From Heligmosomoides polygyrus polygyrus (taxonomy: Eukaryota; Nematoda; Chromadorea; Rhabditida; Heligmosomidae): a stretch of DNA of 64,000 nt. The stretch's first letter is position 1; each line of letters opens with the position of its first letter. A model generated the notes under the pieces. It was not told the origin of the DNA. It saw only the letters and a list, made by a program, of their open reading frames with translations, and did no database searches. The position numbers and the translations under genes are program-made. Below are positions 43,440 to 54,121 of the stretch, in pieces. Location of the stretch: the NCBI GenBank assembly GCA_947396885.1, contig OX377202.1, positions 72,698,643 through 72,762,642 of the forward strand, written 5' to 3'.

Positions 43440-44135
43440 GCGCTGCACTGGATCACTTGAATGATCGTCCAGTCATTACAGTTCGATTAAGGAAAGATAT
43501 AGAACTCTTGTATGGGAATACGATTAAGACAGTTTGTCGTCTTGTATATCGCAATTAAATCGTATCTTCTCCTACGACGTCCAAGGGTATGTAGACTGAA
43601 GAATCTGTCCCGTGAGTCGGTGAAGGGGTGGTGTTGTAATCATACCCATCTACTCTTATCCAGAGTTTTCATGTGAAGTTGTTTTGCACAGATTCCAGCT
43701 TGCCGATTTCTCATCTACATTTTGGACTGAAAATTGTGGTGCCATATTCTGGAATTGGTCTAACATACGACTTATAAGCAGTTAATACTTATAAGGTGTC
43801 GCACTGAGTTTGTTCGTAAACATTTGAAGAGGCTATGAACAATTCACTCTGCTTTTTTCGATGTTATTTCGATATGTTCCTTGATCGAAAGTTGAGAGTC
43901 CAAAATAAAGCCCAAATCACACAGACAAGATGTTCTCGTAATTTGCATCTTGTCGAGGTAGTAAGGATATCTACGTACCTGCTGTTTTAGGTAAAGCACT
44001 TGTGAGATTTGCGGAAATAATGGTTCCCAGTTTGATGACCAATCCACAATTACATTTATTGCTGATTGAAGAGAAAGATGACCTTCTCGAGCAACAATAT
44101 TCTTGTAAATTTTCATATCGTCAGCGAACATTTTA
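43440..44135 (-). pseudogene. CR1-like LINE reverse transcriptase 3' part
   Basis: It starts with FADDMKIYKNI (an intact YADD-type box), then SLQSAINVIVDWSSNW and CDLGFILDSQLSIKEHI. After frame changes it reads TAYKSYVRPIPEYGTTIFSP and KLESVQNNFT. This order (ADD box, W--W, VRP-lEY, l-VQ--fT) is typical of CR1 LINEs. It is 5'-truncated at the catalytic box. Confidence 0.8.
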
Positions 44136-44194
44136 CGAAAAAATCCAAATGATTAACCAAAGATGTAATTTCAGCGTTATCTATACACCAAACG

Positions 44195-45285
44195 TTCAAC
44201 GGCCTCACGGCCGCCAAACGTCTGGTTGGTGCTTCGCCCCAAACCCGGAGAATAGAACACCCCGAACGTCTTCTTCTCCTCTTTAGACCTTCTCTCATTC
44301 ATTACATTAAAAGAAACTAGTTTTGCTACATAGAATGGTATAGCGGAATAGGGCAAAACAGTCCATCACCTTTACTGGACCCACCTTAACTGCTCCCTTT
44401 CAGTGATTCCCCTTTATTGCCAGCCCTTTTCCGCTTCACCCTTCAGTTGTCCCCCCTCCCCCTTCATCACTACTGCTCCCACCTTCACTGAACCTCCCTT
44501 TACTGGTCCCCTCTTCGCTAGACATCCTATCCTTCACCGATCCCCATTACTGGTCCCACCCTCACTGGTCCCCCTTTTATTCATCAACCCTTTTCCGGTC
44601 CCCCTCTACTAGACTCCTCCCCCCCCCCCCCCATTCACCGATCCCATTACTGGTACCTTGCTCAACGGTCCCCCTTCACCTGGTCCCCTCTTCACTGGTC
44701 AACCTTCTACCGGTCCCCCTTCACCGGACCCCTCCCCCCTCCTTCACCTGTTCCCCTTCACTGGATCCCCCCTCACCGGTCCCTATTGCTGGTCCCACCT
44801 TCACTGGTCCCTCCTTTATTGGTCAACCCTTTACCGGTCCCTCTTACTGGAACCCCATCCTTCACCGGTTCCCCATTACTGGTCCCACCTTCACAGGTAA
44901 CACGTCGTCTGAATCCGGAACCCTCGCGCGACATCGGTGACACCTCTCCTCAACCCGGACGTCCTTGGTGGGACATCGGTGACACGTCTTCTGAACCCAA
45001 ACACCTGTTGATCCACCTCGCTGACACCTCGTCCCCTGACGCATGTTGAAGGAGGTAGGGGACATCTCTTTCCAACCCGCACCTCCTTTGCGCGACATCG
45101 GTGGCATGTCTCTGAACATGGACGCCTGTCAACAGTTGACAACTGGTGGCAACTACAACCCCGCCCCCCCCCCTTCCCATACTTCCTCCCAACACACTCC
45201 TTCAGCACTTCCGCGCAAACAAACACACACTCACTCACACACAGAAAAACGACCGTTCTCGCTTATACATAGTAGGATAGAAATA
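44195..45285 (-). repeat. Minisatellite-bearing repeat, copy 4 (full architecture, inverted)
   Basis: Read on minus: TATCCTACTATG near 45280, simple TGTG repeats, a minisatellite of about 45-bp units (44890-45130) with GACATCGGTGACAC words, short ACCAGTGAAGGGG-like tandem repeats (about 44390-44890), then GTTTGGGGCGAAGC and the hairpin CGGCCTCACGGCCG at 44200-44213. The same order holds for the tandem copies at 2.9-12.9 kb. No coding capacity. Confidence 0.7.
44390..44900. repeat. Short tandem repeat, CCCCTTCACTGGTCC type
   Basis: Degenerate 14-17 bp units with CACTGGTCCC or ACCGGTCCC alternate over about 500 bp, with a poly-C run near 44620-44632. Confidence 0.85.
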
Positions 45286-45289
45286 AGAA

Positions 45290-46090
45290 TTGGAGACAAA
45301 ACATCTCATCCAATCTGAGGAACATCTTGTAATAGGAAGGCATTCAGAAATTGCGTCATTTACCCTAGCTGAGGACATGAGGTTTAACGCGGAAAAGTCA
45401 GCTATTAGGTTGTGGGAGGGGCTGAAACGCGACATGCGAAGACGCTTCACAACCTTTCGGATTTATCGATACTTCAGGTGGCGTGCCTGTGCACCTGATC
45501 ACTACCAATCTCGAAGGCAGTCCGCGCAGAGGAAGCGAGCTCGATCGATGCAGTGATTGGCTGCCGTCATCACCGTTGAAGTAACCATGCGTTCGCGGCA
45601 CCTCCGCTGCCGTCACCGCACCCTCATGCTGCTCGTCTCCGCGACGTGTACCTAAAGTCGTCGCGTCACATCATTGTTCTTCACATCGACAATGGGCATT
45701 GGCACTGAAATGGCACACATCGTTTATCAGTTTAGATCGATGGCACTGAGCTCCGCAAGTTAGATCTTTCAAGCGTCCTTGATCAAGGGTCGCGTCTGAT
45801 CAGATCCTAAAGTTCGGTGCTAAATGCTGGCTATAGGTGTGTTTTCGAAATTTTTTCGAATACTCGAGTGGTTTCGAGTACCTAGATTTTTAAATGTTCG
45901 AAACCGAGTATTCAAATTGGAATAAAAATCATTCGATACCCATTCGAATAGGACATTCGAGCACAACTTCGGTGTGGCCCGTGAAGAATGAGAACTGCCT
46001 CAGTGTCATGAAAAAGAAAATGTGCGGTAGGCGGGCAATACCACGCGTTTCGACAGCGTTCGCAACGACACCATGTGACAGAGGTTCAGT
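45290..46090. other. Unassigned region with palindromic TTCGAATA words
   Basis: A + frame at 45290-45556 has no known motif. 45840-45965 is rich in TTCGAATAC, CGAGTGGTTTCGAG and similar self-complementary words, suggesting the end of a DNA transposon. No target duplication was seen. Confidence 0.4.
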
Positions 46091-46094
46091 GTCG

Positions 46095-46465
46095 CCCGGA
46101 TAAGCTCGTCTTCAATTGGCACGCCAGGTCCTTAACGCTAATGACGACAATCGTAAGATTAGTCTGAAACTTGGTGCCGCAGAAAAGCGGCTCAGAGGAT
46201 ACTCGAAGGAACGTAGGCTAGATACGTTGCGCTTGAGCCTTAAGGTAGCGGATATATCGGGCATTTGATGCCAAAATTGTGTTATCACACCAGCAACCTG
46301 ATTCACCAACCGCTTACCGCCCTCGAACGTTGAAGATACCGCCAAACTCCCTGATGTGACATCCATCAGGTTTGGCGGTATTTTTACCGCTTGAGGGCTA
46401 TAAGCGTTTGATGAATCCGGCCCTCGAGAAGCGGACCCCGCCACCATGCGGGACAGACGCAAATG
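46095..46465 (+). pseudogene. RTE-like LINE 3' remnant interrupted by a palindromic MITE
   Basis: The frame reads DDNRKISLKLGAAEKRLRGY then RLDTLRLSLKVAD, like the [15 protein letters not shown] and LKVAG part of the LINE at 36.8 kb. After the palindrome at 46300-46417 it resumes with ADPATMRDRRK and a stop, matching that LINE's [10 protein letters not shown] ending. Confidence 0.65.
46300..46417. mobile_element. 118-bp palindromic MITE
   Basis: The whole segment is an inverted repeat. The inner arms ATACCGCCAAAC...CTGATG and CATCAGGTTTGGCGGTAT pair almost perfectly. The outer arms GATTCACCAACCGCTTACCG and TAAGCGTTTGATGAATC pair with a few mismatches. It interrupts an RTE-like LINE remnant. 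Superfamily unknown. Confidence 0.78.
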
Positions 46466-46469
46466 AAAA

Positions 46470-46870
46470 TTATTACTGCTTTTCTATTCATTACAGCCTC
46501 TGTCTCTGTATTTCTTCTGCTTCTATTCTCTCACCGTCTTTAGATACATATAATCTTTTGTAGGTTTGTCGTCAAGAGAGGCGCACTGCAGTGTACACAT
46601 CAAACAATTTATACAACTCATATAAATGTACCTTTTGTCAATGGCGTTTAGGTAATGCCTCATCGTAACATAACCCTTATTTGGCGGAAAGGCGTTCCGT
46701 ACATCGCCCTCAGAAGGGGGGGGGGGGGGAGGGAGGGAGGGGAGCGCCGAGCAATAATCGTGGACGATGTTTCCGGGTCTCCGCCATCACATGAAGGCAT
46801 CGCGCTGCATTCGCTTCGCTTGACCTGGCAGCCTTATCCTGAACAGATTTCATTCTTGAGGCAATTGGGA
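46470..46870. other. Spacer with poly-G tract
   Basis: A run of G with GGGA interruptions lies at about 46717-46742. I see no gene. Confidence 0.5.
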
Positions 46871-47435
46871 GTAAGAGACATTGATTATAAAAGGAGAAAC
46901 TACTAGGCAGGCAACGGAGTTGTCATCACGGTCATCGGAGAAGTCATCGATTGTCATCGCTCGTCGGCCAGAAAGGGCGCGAATCCAAAACTTTCGAGGA
47001 GAGTCCGCCTCGGGGGCCCGGGCATTCGCCTCGCAGCAGTCCTTGCAGCCTGTGTGGCTGCCTATTCGTCTCCACGCCGCACTTGCAGCCGGTGTGGCTG
47101 CGTTTTCGTCCGTGAGGAGCGCCTTGCCCCCGATACCGCCTGTGTGGCTGGAGCTGCTTACTTCTTGGGAGGACTACGAGGCCTCAGTGGCCACTAATTC
47201 ATCCGGGTCCTTGAGGTAGGACTGAGGGAAGGTTTTCGATTCTAGGATTCATCCACCCTTCATGGTCACGCGTCTCCTCACCGTCTCGACGTCAACCACC
47301 TCGTAGGCTCGTCAGCAAACTCGGAGTTTGTCACAACCAATCTTCTCTACGGTGTCTTCCACCCACTTCTTGTTCCTTTCTTTTGTAATAAATTTGTAAT
47401 ACCAACCGTCTTCTGTCACCCTGCAACCAAATTAC
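46871..47435 (+). repeat. Left LTR-like direct repeat
   Basis: Aligned with 51476-52068 from GTAAGAGA to CAACCAAATTAC. It contains repeated GCAGCCTGTGTGGCTGC words and AATAAATTTGTAAT near the end, a likely polyadenylation region. It is shorter than the right copy by about 28 bp, mainly from a deletion near 47120. Confidence 0.78.
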
Positions 47436-48059
47436 TTGGGAACCAATCCACTTCGAGCTACCTCTCGCTGCTGCGTTCTCGTCGTCGAGTGCGGTTTTGT
47501 GTGCCATATTTTGTTGCCCAGAATGGAGTTGAGCTAGAAAGCTAGAGCACTGATCGATTTTGGTAACCTTTTGGCAACGATACCTACCTCAGTGGTAGTG
47601 CAAAGAAAAAAGACTAAAAGAGGAACGATCAGTGGAGAGGAATCAAATGAGTCAAGAAGAAGAGCGGTAGCGGATCAGTCTGCTTTAACCGCATTGACTA
47701 CTGATCAGATCTGTGAAAAAGATCTGCCAGTCCCAGTGACACTAATTGGCCTGTGTGGCTAAGAGTCTCAGTGACTACCAAGTGTCACGGAACCCAAAAG
47801 GATTTCAGTGGCCTAGTTAAGAAGCCCGTGTATCTTATCGGTTGGAAGCCAATACCTCACGTGGTCAAAGAAAAAACCTAAGCAACGGTCATTGTCACTC
47901 AAACCTTTCTCTGTAGTCTCGTCTAATGTGTTGTGAAGCGTAGAAGTATCTTTGACACAGGAAAAAATACAAGCATTGGCAGACGGCAGTGGAATTCACC
48001 GAAGCCATGTTGCTGGGTGATGAAACTAAGGCAGAGGGCCACGTGCAGAACACAAGAAT

Positions 48060-49370
48060 ATGCGCACTAACGATGAAGTGAGAGATGTCATCTATCAAGC
48101 GGTTAGAAGTCAAGTGGAAGTGGCGCAAGAAACCATAAAAGGCGCGGTTATGGAGCGTTTACAAAAAGTAGAACAACCCATCATAGATCCGGAGATAGTT
48201 GAGGCACAACTAGAGCAGTGTTTTGATAAAAGCCTGCGGCGCCGCGAACTGGTAAAAAAGCTTCAAGAATCGGTAGGAGGAACAGAAGATACTTTTTAAA
48301 GTAAGGGATAGTAAGTGGTCACCAAAGAGATGGGTTGAAGATAGCTGAACTAACAGATGAAGTCAAACGTTTGAATCTTAGGATCCAATCGTTGTTGATA
48401 GAGAATATGATGACGCCGTTCGAGCAAGAAAGGGTGGCTGGGCAGCCAGTGCGTGGAGTGATTGTACTAGGTAGGGAAAAAGTTGCAAGAAATAAATCAG
48501 CTTGGACGAAATTCGTCAACATAAGCAAAGATATCTCAAGTGAGCAATTTCAGATGAGCTGCCCAGGGACCTCGAAGATATCCCAGATGACGCCAACTCG
48601 CATACGCCAAGCGCAGATTGGAGGCCAAGGAACCCGAGCGGATGCCGGCTGGACAGAGGTGCGAGCTTAAAGGACTCATGTAAAGAATTTTCCTTAGCGG
48701 ATTTAATGAGGATGCAAGCCTTACCAGAGGTGCAGCCCTTCTCGGAAAAACTCCATGAATGCATTAAGCGGTTTCTGAAATCTTTCTTGATTAAATATCC
48801 AAGGTCCCATTGGCCAGATAAGAGCCTGCTAAGCTTATTGGAAGGCTTTTTGAGGAAGGATGCGTTAACTTTGTTTCAAACACATCCGCTGAGCATTAAG
48901 GAAGGCACCTTTGAGGAAGTAGTTGGGCCTATGGAAGAGCGATTACAAGAGGACACTAACGGCGTGTGTGTAAAAGCCTTAAGTGAGCTGTATACGTTTA
49001 CTATAAGGGATGGCTTGCTCGTCGCCGACTTTTGCTTAGTGTTAGAGAAACTCGCAAGTAAAGCATTCCAAAACATGCCTTCAGCTACAGTTTCGCTACA
49101 AAAGCCGAAATACTATTCAAACAACTTGCGCATTGGAAGGGGAGCTACAATTTAGCTGAAGCGCTTGAAAAATCAGCTAAATGCGAAGTATATGAGAAAG
49201 TAAAGGAGGTCGCATTACTCTTGAAAGGAATCGCAAATTTGCGGAAGAATTTTCAAGTGGAGAAGCAACAGATAAATATAGCATGGTGGTAGAAAAACCT
49301 TATGCCTCTAGAAAATTCTTCTCCAATCATCGTAAAGAATACGCAAGCGAGAGTGTGCCTAAGTGTACAG
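48060..49370 (+). pseudogene. gag (capsid) of the LTR element, frameshifted
   Basis: Frames at 48060-48299, 48335-48670 and 48706-49155 continue one another with small breaks. The capsid-like part reads FLIKYPRSHWPDKSLLSLLE, LRKDALTLFQTHPLSIKEGT and TIRDGLLVADFCLVLEKLAS. After a frame change near 49090 it continues as LAEALEKSAKCEVYEKVKEV. The N-terminal part (QVEVAQETIKGAVMERLQKV) looks helical. Role by family: particle structural protein. Confidence 0.7.
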
Positions 49371-49425
49371 CATAGGATGAAGTTATTTCACATTCAGGCG
49401 ACGCGAAATCTGCGAGAAGTCGTAA

Positions 49426-49467
49426 TGTTATGGATGTGGTAAAATTGGGCACTTAGTGAGCCAGTGT
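49426..49467 (+). pseudogene. gag zinc knuckle
   Basis: In one frame the bases encode CYGCGKIGHLVSQC, a perfect CX2CX4HX4C knuckle. The neighbouring frame is broken, so it is stranded from the capsid by an indel. Confidence 0.85.
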
Positions 49468-49619
49468 AGTGTAGAAAAGGTTCCACACTGAACTCTGATG
49501 GACAAGAGCAAAATAAAGGAACATCTCTTATTGCGATTGTTGAGAAGTTATCTTGCTCTACGTTCAAAGTGCAAAACACTGAGAAGAGTAAGTTCTTCGG
49601 ACAAAAACTGACCGAGAAA

Positions 49620-50190
49620 GTCCACCTTGTTTCTAAATACGCAACAGCTCTTCTGGATACAAGGTCAGCAGAATACTAGTGAAGTTCCTCAAAACTGCGT
49701 TAAAGCAAGGAATTAACTTAGACGCTTATTTCAAACGGGTGACAGCCCAGAAGCCGGAGTGCGCGACGCCTCAGGCAATCTCATAGATCTGGTAGACAGC
49801 ATTTACGTTGAAATTACTTTGAGAGGAGTGCAGAAGCGCATCTCCTGTTATGTAGGAAAAACTATAGATGAAATCGCGCTAGGTACTAATGCACTCGAAG
49901 CTTTTGGCATAGAATTAGTTCTTGTGTCAAAGCAAGGTCGATGTGCCAAACGAGTGATGAGAGGTAATTTTAAGAACGTGGTTCAACACGCCAAAGACAA
50001 AGGCAATGTACCTTCTCGTGATGTTCGAACACTTACCGTAATCTGTACACAAAATCAGCACGATGTTGAATTGCGCCTCGATAAGGCGGTTCTAAGTAAA
50101 GGGTTATGCCCAGACAAGGACAGAGAAGAAGTCAGTTTGAGAAAAGCGCCCGTTCCTAACATAGCTGCGTGTCCAGCGTTGACGTAAAGT
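49620..50190 (+). pseudogene. Retropepsin-like protease, active site altered
   Basis: The active-site region reads ALLDTRS (catalytic part at 49650-49667), with arginine where aspartic proteases have the glycine of D-T/S-G, followed by a stop. After a frame change it continues as VKFLKTALKQGINLDAYF and, from 49759, VEITLRGVQKRISCYVG and IALGTNALEAFGIELVL, which match the second half of retropepsins. It is inactive by sequence. Confidence 0.72.
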
Positions 50191-50221
50191 ACGCACAGCA
50201 ATAAATACAAAGAAAAAGGGT

Positions 50222-51345
50222 GAGAAGAAGACCCAAGAAAGTTTATTGTTTCAGAGCTACGCCTGATGGAAAAGACACGTCCGCTCTGTTCTACTCGTGC
50301 GCCGGCAGTGGATTCGATACAAAGCTGAATTACAATTTCCATTGCAGACATTTGAGCACGACAAACAACCAGACAGACGTCGATTCCTCATGAATGACCT
50401 GAACCACAATCTTGTCACGTTCGAAAGCGTCCAAAAGGCTTACGCATTCTACAAGGACAACTGTGGACACGTGTTTCGGGCCCTTATGCAGCACGACGGC
50501 AGTCACATTTAGCTTCTACACGACGGAGGAATCGAAATCAACATCAACCAACTGAATGACCTCATGAACTCTGGTGTTCGCTGCGACACGTTACTCCTGG
50601 AAAGACGTTAAAATGGATGACTCAGAACGCCTGGTACTCATTCTACTGCCGTCTGGATTCCGGAAAGTACAGGAATCGTACCAAGCATCGGAGGATGTCG
50701 AATTGCTAGTGTATAGAAGCATCGCGGAAATCGCTTCCTTAGTCAGTAACCGCTCAGCAAAAGCCATCATTTTCGTCGGACCATCGTCTGACAGAAAGAT
50801 TGAGTGAGCGCTATGGCTGAAAGTCTGTAGCCCAGTAGTCTCGCTGGTTCGTGATGGAACCAAATTGAGAGCAGTAGCACCACAGCGTGGGGAAGCGGCA
50901 TGGGATGCTAATCGAATCGACATGGAACTCATGTCAGTTATCAAGGACATGACAGCAGGCACCAGTCAGTTAGTGCTAAACAAAGTGCCAACAGTTGCCA
51001 GTGCAGAGGAACTTTGTATGATTGTAGGAAAGTACAGCCGGTCGTCACCTGATGGCGTCTATTATAAAGGAGCTGTGAGAGATTTCATGAACGCACTCAA
51101 GGAATTCATTAGCGCCGTTGTTACCTTCGAACTCCAGGAAGTACCTGTAACGGAGTCAGCATGAGAGAGGGAGCCGCCACAGGAGCCACCCTTTTCGAGG
51201 TGGTTTTCGGAATGCACGTGCACGTTTCATCCCCTATGTATATCCACCTTCTGCGCAGTACCGTGGTTTCGGTAAGAAAGGTAGGGGTAGATTCCCAGGT
51301 GGTCGAGGTGGACGACCATATTGTGAATAAAGCATTGGTGTATCT
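50222..51345 (+). pseudogene. Uncharacterised ORF with Arg-Gly-rich tail, frameshifted
   Basis: Pieces in different frames follow each other: LNHNLVTFESVQKAYAFYKD (50390), IEININQLNDLM (50530), DDSERLVLILLPSGFRKVQE (50612), NRSAKAIIFVGPSSD, RIDMELMSVIKDMTAGTSQL (50915) and GKYSRSSPDGVYYKG. The end, in a third frame, is basic and RG-rich (FRNARARFIPYVYPP, then RGRFPGGRGGRPY). The RG-rich tail suggests RNA binding. It sits where pol or an accessory gene would lie, but matches neither. Function unknown. Confidence 0.45.
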
Positions 51346-51475
51346 CACTATTGCAATATTTTGTTTGTTCACATGTTGTACGTTGTGGAAGACGTAATGA
51401 AGTTTAAAATTTATTTCTTTCCTTTTAACCGTAGAGCCTAAGTGGCAGGGTCGCCGCTTCCCCCAGGGGAGACAA

Positions 51476-52068
51476 GTAAGAGAAATGGATTATCAAAGGG
51501 AGACTACTGAGGCAACAGAGGTGTCATCACGGTCACCGGGAAGGTCATCGATCGTCACCGCCCAGCGGCCAGAAAGGGCGCGAATCCAAAACTTTCGCCT
51601 CGTGGGCCCGGACATTCGCCTCGCAGCAGTCCTTGCAGCCTGCGTGGCTGCCTATTCGTCTCCACGCCGCACTTGCAGCCAATGTGGCTGCGTTTTCGTC
51701 CGCGAGGAGCGCCTTGCAGCCTGTGGCTGCTTTTTAGTCAGTTTAGTCCCCCTGTGTCCCCGATACTGCCTGTGTGGCTGGGGCTGCTTACTTCTTGGGA
51801 GGACTACGAGGCCTCAGTGGCCTCTAATTCATCCGTGTCCTTGAGGTAGGACTGAAGGAAGGTTTTCGATTCTGGCTCAGGAGTCATCCACCCTTCACGG
51901 TCCCGCGTCTGCTCACCGTCTCGGCGTCAACCAACTCGTAGGCTCGTCGGGAACTCGGAGTTTCTCACAACCAATCTTCTCTACGGTTTCTTCCACCCAC
52001 TTTTTTTCCTTTCTTTTGTAATAAATTTGTAACACCAACCGTCTTCTGTCACCCAGCAACCAAATTAC
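51476..52068 (+). repeat. Right LTR-like direct repeat
   Basis: Aligned with 46871-47435. It retains an extra GCAGCCTGTGGCTGC unit near 51715. It ends in a CAACCAAATTAC block, as the left repeat does. Confidence 0.78.
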
Positions 52069-52318
52069 CCAGAATGTTGTGCACCATATTTGGATGAAAA
52101 GACTTTAGCTGCAGCGCCAAGGCTTTCTTGAAGTCCCGTCATTTGCTCATTACTAAAAGGCGTCGTCCGCGTTTTCCGACAAGTACAGCAACATCATAAC
52201 GTGTTATGTAACAACGCGACCATCCGCTAGAAATTTCCTCAACACGAGGAGAATTGTTTGATCCTCTAAAACGAAAAGACGGTGAGCCGGTCTTACGCAT
52301 AATTTCAGATAGGTCTTC
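52069..52318. other. Spacer between the two LTR elements
   Basis: About 250 bp with no recognised feature. Its last five bases, TCTTC, are the target duplication of the next element. Confidence 0.6.
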
Positions 52319-52685
52319 TGTTATGGCTGGACGATCACAGAGGTAATCTAGCTAGATCTACACTAGTGTGGCGCGCCCGTAGCCAGCTAGTAGAAATCCG
52401 ATGACCACCTACGTAGGCGCGGCCGCTGCCGAGACCCCAGGAGCCGTCGTCGTCGTCGTCGCAGGTCGTCGACGAGCGTCATCGAGGTCGCCGAATCTGA
52501 AGTTCAAGCCGCCGCCAGCCTACTCCCGCCACCTCCAGCCGTCGTCTATCGCTGTCAACTATTCTACTAATAAGTCTGTATTCTCTGCTGCCTCGTCACA
52601 CGCGGACGTGAGGCTCTCTGTTAAAAAAGAGAGCAGTAGAAGTGACCTCAGAGGTACAGTAAAGTGTGCCCTCAGAGATACAACA
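52319..52685 (+). repeat. 5' LTR of the Gypsy element (promoter segment deleted)
   Basis: This 367-bp copy is related to the 411-bp right LTR. It lacks a segment of about 58 bp that in the other copy contains TATAAGG, and has about 15 extra bases near 52350. Loss of the probable TATA region would silence transcription from this copy. Confidence 0.88.
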
Positions 52686-52823
52686 GTGGCGATCAGGTGT
52701 GCCACTTCCTGATAAAGGAGTGGAAGTGAGGAAAGAAGGCCTGCAGAAGAATTAACGAAGAAAGGAAATCTGAGGCTGTAAGAAAGAAGCCATCTTGAAG
52801 TACTAGGTTGATCTAATCCTAAG

Positions 52824-53300
52824 ATGGATCCCCAGCTAGTCATGTTCATGTTCAAGGAGCTCATGGAAGAGCAAAGGAGAATTGCTGCCAGAAGCAAAGG
52901 GATATGTTGGACATGGTGCTCAGGCACTTGAGAGGAGCAGATAGGTTGAACGCGACTGGTGAAGCCATGTCGGTGCGAAATGCAATGGCTGCATTGAGTA
53001 ATCCGATCGACAGGTTCGGGTTCGATCCTGTTGTGGACTCGTGCTTCGAAGTGGCACTTAAGATAGAGGCAGCGTTTATAGAGAATGCAAAGCAGCTATC
53101 AAAAAGTGCGAGCGTGGGACTTCTCTGTGAGAAGTTTTATGGTGCATCCTTTGAGAAGTACCAGAGGCATGTTTTGCCTAAAGAAGTTTCGGAAATCGGT
53201 TTCGATGAAGCAGTGAACACCTGAGACAGCTGTTTGATGTGTAGACTTCAGAGTTCACGACCAGATACCAGTGTTTTAAGCTGGAAAAGAAAGAGTGTAT
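52824..53300 (+). pseudogene. Gypsy gag, N-terminal and capsid part
   Basis: The start ATG at 52824 reads MDPQLVMFMFKELMEEQRR. A frame change near 52895 leads to FGFDPVVDSCFEVALKIEAA and VGLLCEKFYGASFEKYQRHV, then a stop at 53222. This is a gag-like helical protein. Zinc knuckles follow downstream in a separate frame. Confidence 0.6.
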
Positions 53301-53365
53301 ACTGGTCGTGTGAACGAAATGTGTGAGAAAGCGAAAATCCGTGAGTTAGATTTCGACGGAATTAA

Positions 53366-54121
53366 GTGCCTTCTATGGAAGCCGAGATAAGGCGGAGACT
53401 CATTGCAGTGTTAGATAGGGAATACAAGGCTAAAAGGAAAATGTTCCTGCAGGGGTTGCATATGGAATGTGAGAACTTCTTGAGTCTTAAGAGGGACAGT
53501 GAGACAATCATTGGCAATGTCAAGGCTGTTGATATGGTAGCCATGGAAGGAAAGAAGGCAATTCAGTGTTGGAATTGCGGAGGAAACCACTACGCCAGGA
53601 CGTGCAAGGCGAAGGCGAAGAACTGTAAGAAGACAGGACACAAGGAGAAATTCCGCGATGTCGCGCAGCTGCGGAAAGACGTCGAGCTGAAGAGAACTGG
53701 GAGGAAAAGGCGTCGTGGTAGTGACAATAATAAAGCAGTAAAGCAGAATTCAAGACGACACATGCGCAGAGTGAAGATTTCGAGTGTTGCAGCAAGAGTG
53801 AATTCCACACGTGTGTATGTGGAAGCAGTCGTCAACGATCACCCTGTAGAGTTCTTGCTCGACACAGGTTCAGATATAACGTTAATAAATGAAGACGTTT
53901 GGAGGAAGGTAGGCACTCCAACGCTCGAAAAGACGAACCTAATGGTTAAAAATGCCAGTGGAACTCCCATGAAGATTCGCGGAAAGCTGAGGTGCGAGTC
54001 CGAGATTAATGGTGCGGTATCGAAAGGATACGCCTACGTGACCCTTACAACTCGCTATTGGGCCTCGAGTGGATTCAGAAAAATGAAGAAATGTCACACA
54101 TATGAGGACGATGGTGGCTGA
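53366..54121 (+). pseudogene. Gypsy gag C-terminus, zinc knuckle and protease
   Basis: A 251-codon frame. It carries CWNCGGNHYARTC (complete knuckle) and a degenerate second knuckle NCKKTGHKEKF with its first and last cysteines lost. After a basic linker, the protease begins VYVEAVVNDHPVEFLLDTGS, with DTG intact at 53861-53869, then LINEDVWRKVGTP. The frame leaves the protease near 54063 and RT starts in another frame. Confidence 0.8.

Larger units (their letters stand above)
46871..52068 (+). mobile_element. LTR element with gag and protease only (approximate ends)
   Basis: Direct repeats at 46871-47435 and 51476-52068 bracket gag-like and protease-like frames in the + orientation. No reverse transcriptase, RNase H or integrase motif is visible. 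Ends are approximate: I could not find TG/CA termini or a target duplication. A possible primer-binding site starts TGGGAACC after the left repeat. The purine stretch AGGGGAGACAAG just before the right repeat could be the polypurine tract, which supports + orientation. Confidence 0.65.

Noticed and set aside
45840..45965. TTCGAATA-rich segment as a complete DNA transposon
   Set aside because: Palindromic words are present but no paired ends or target duplication could be identified.
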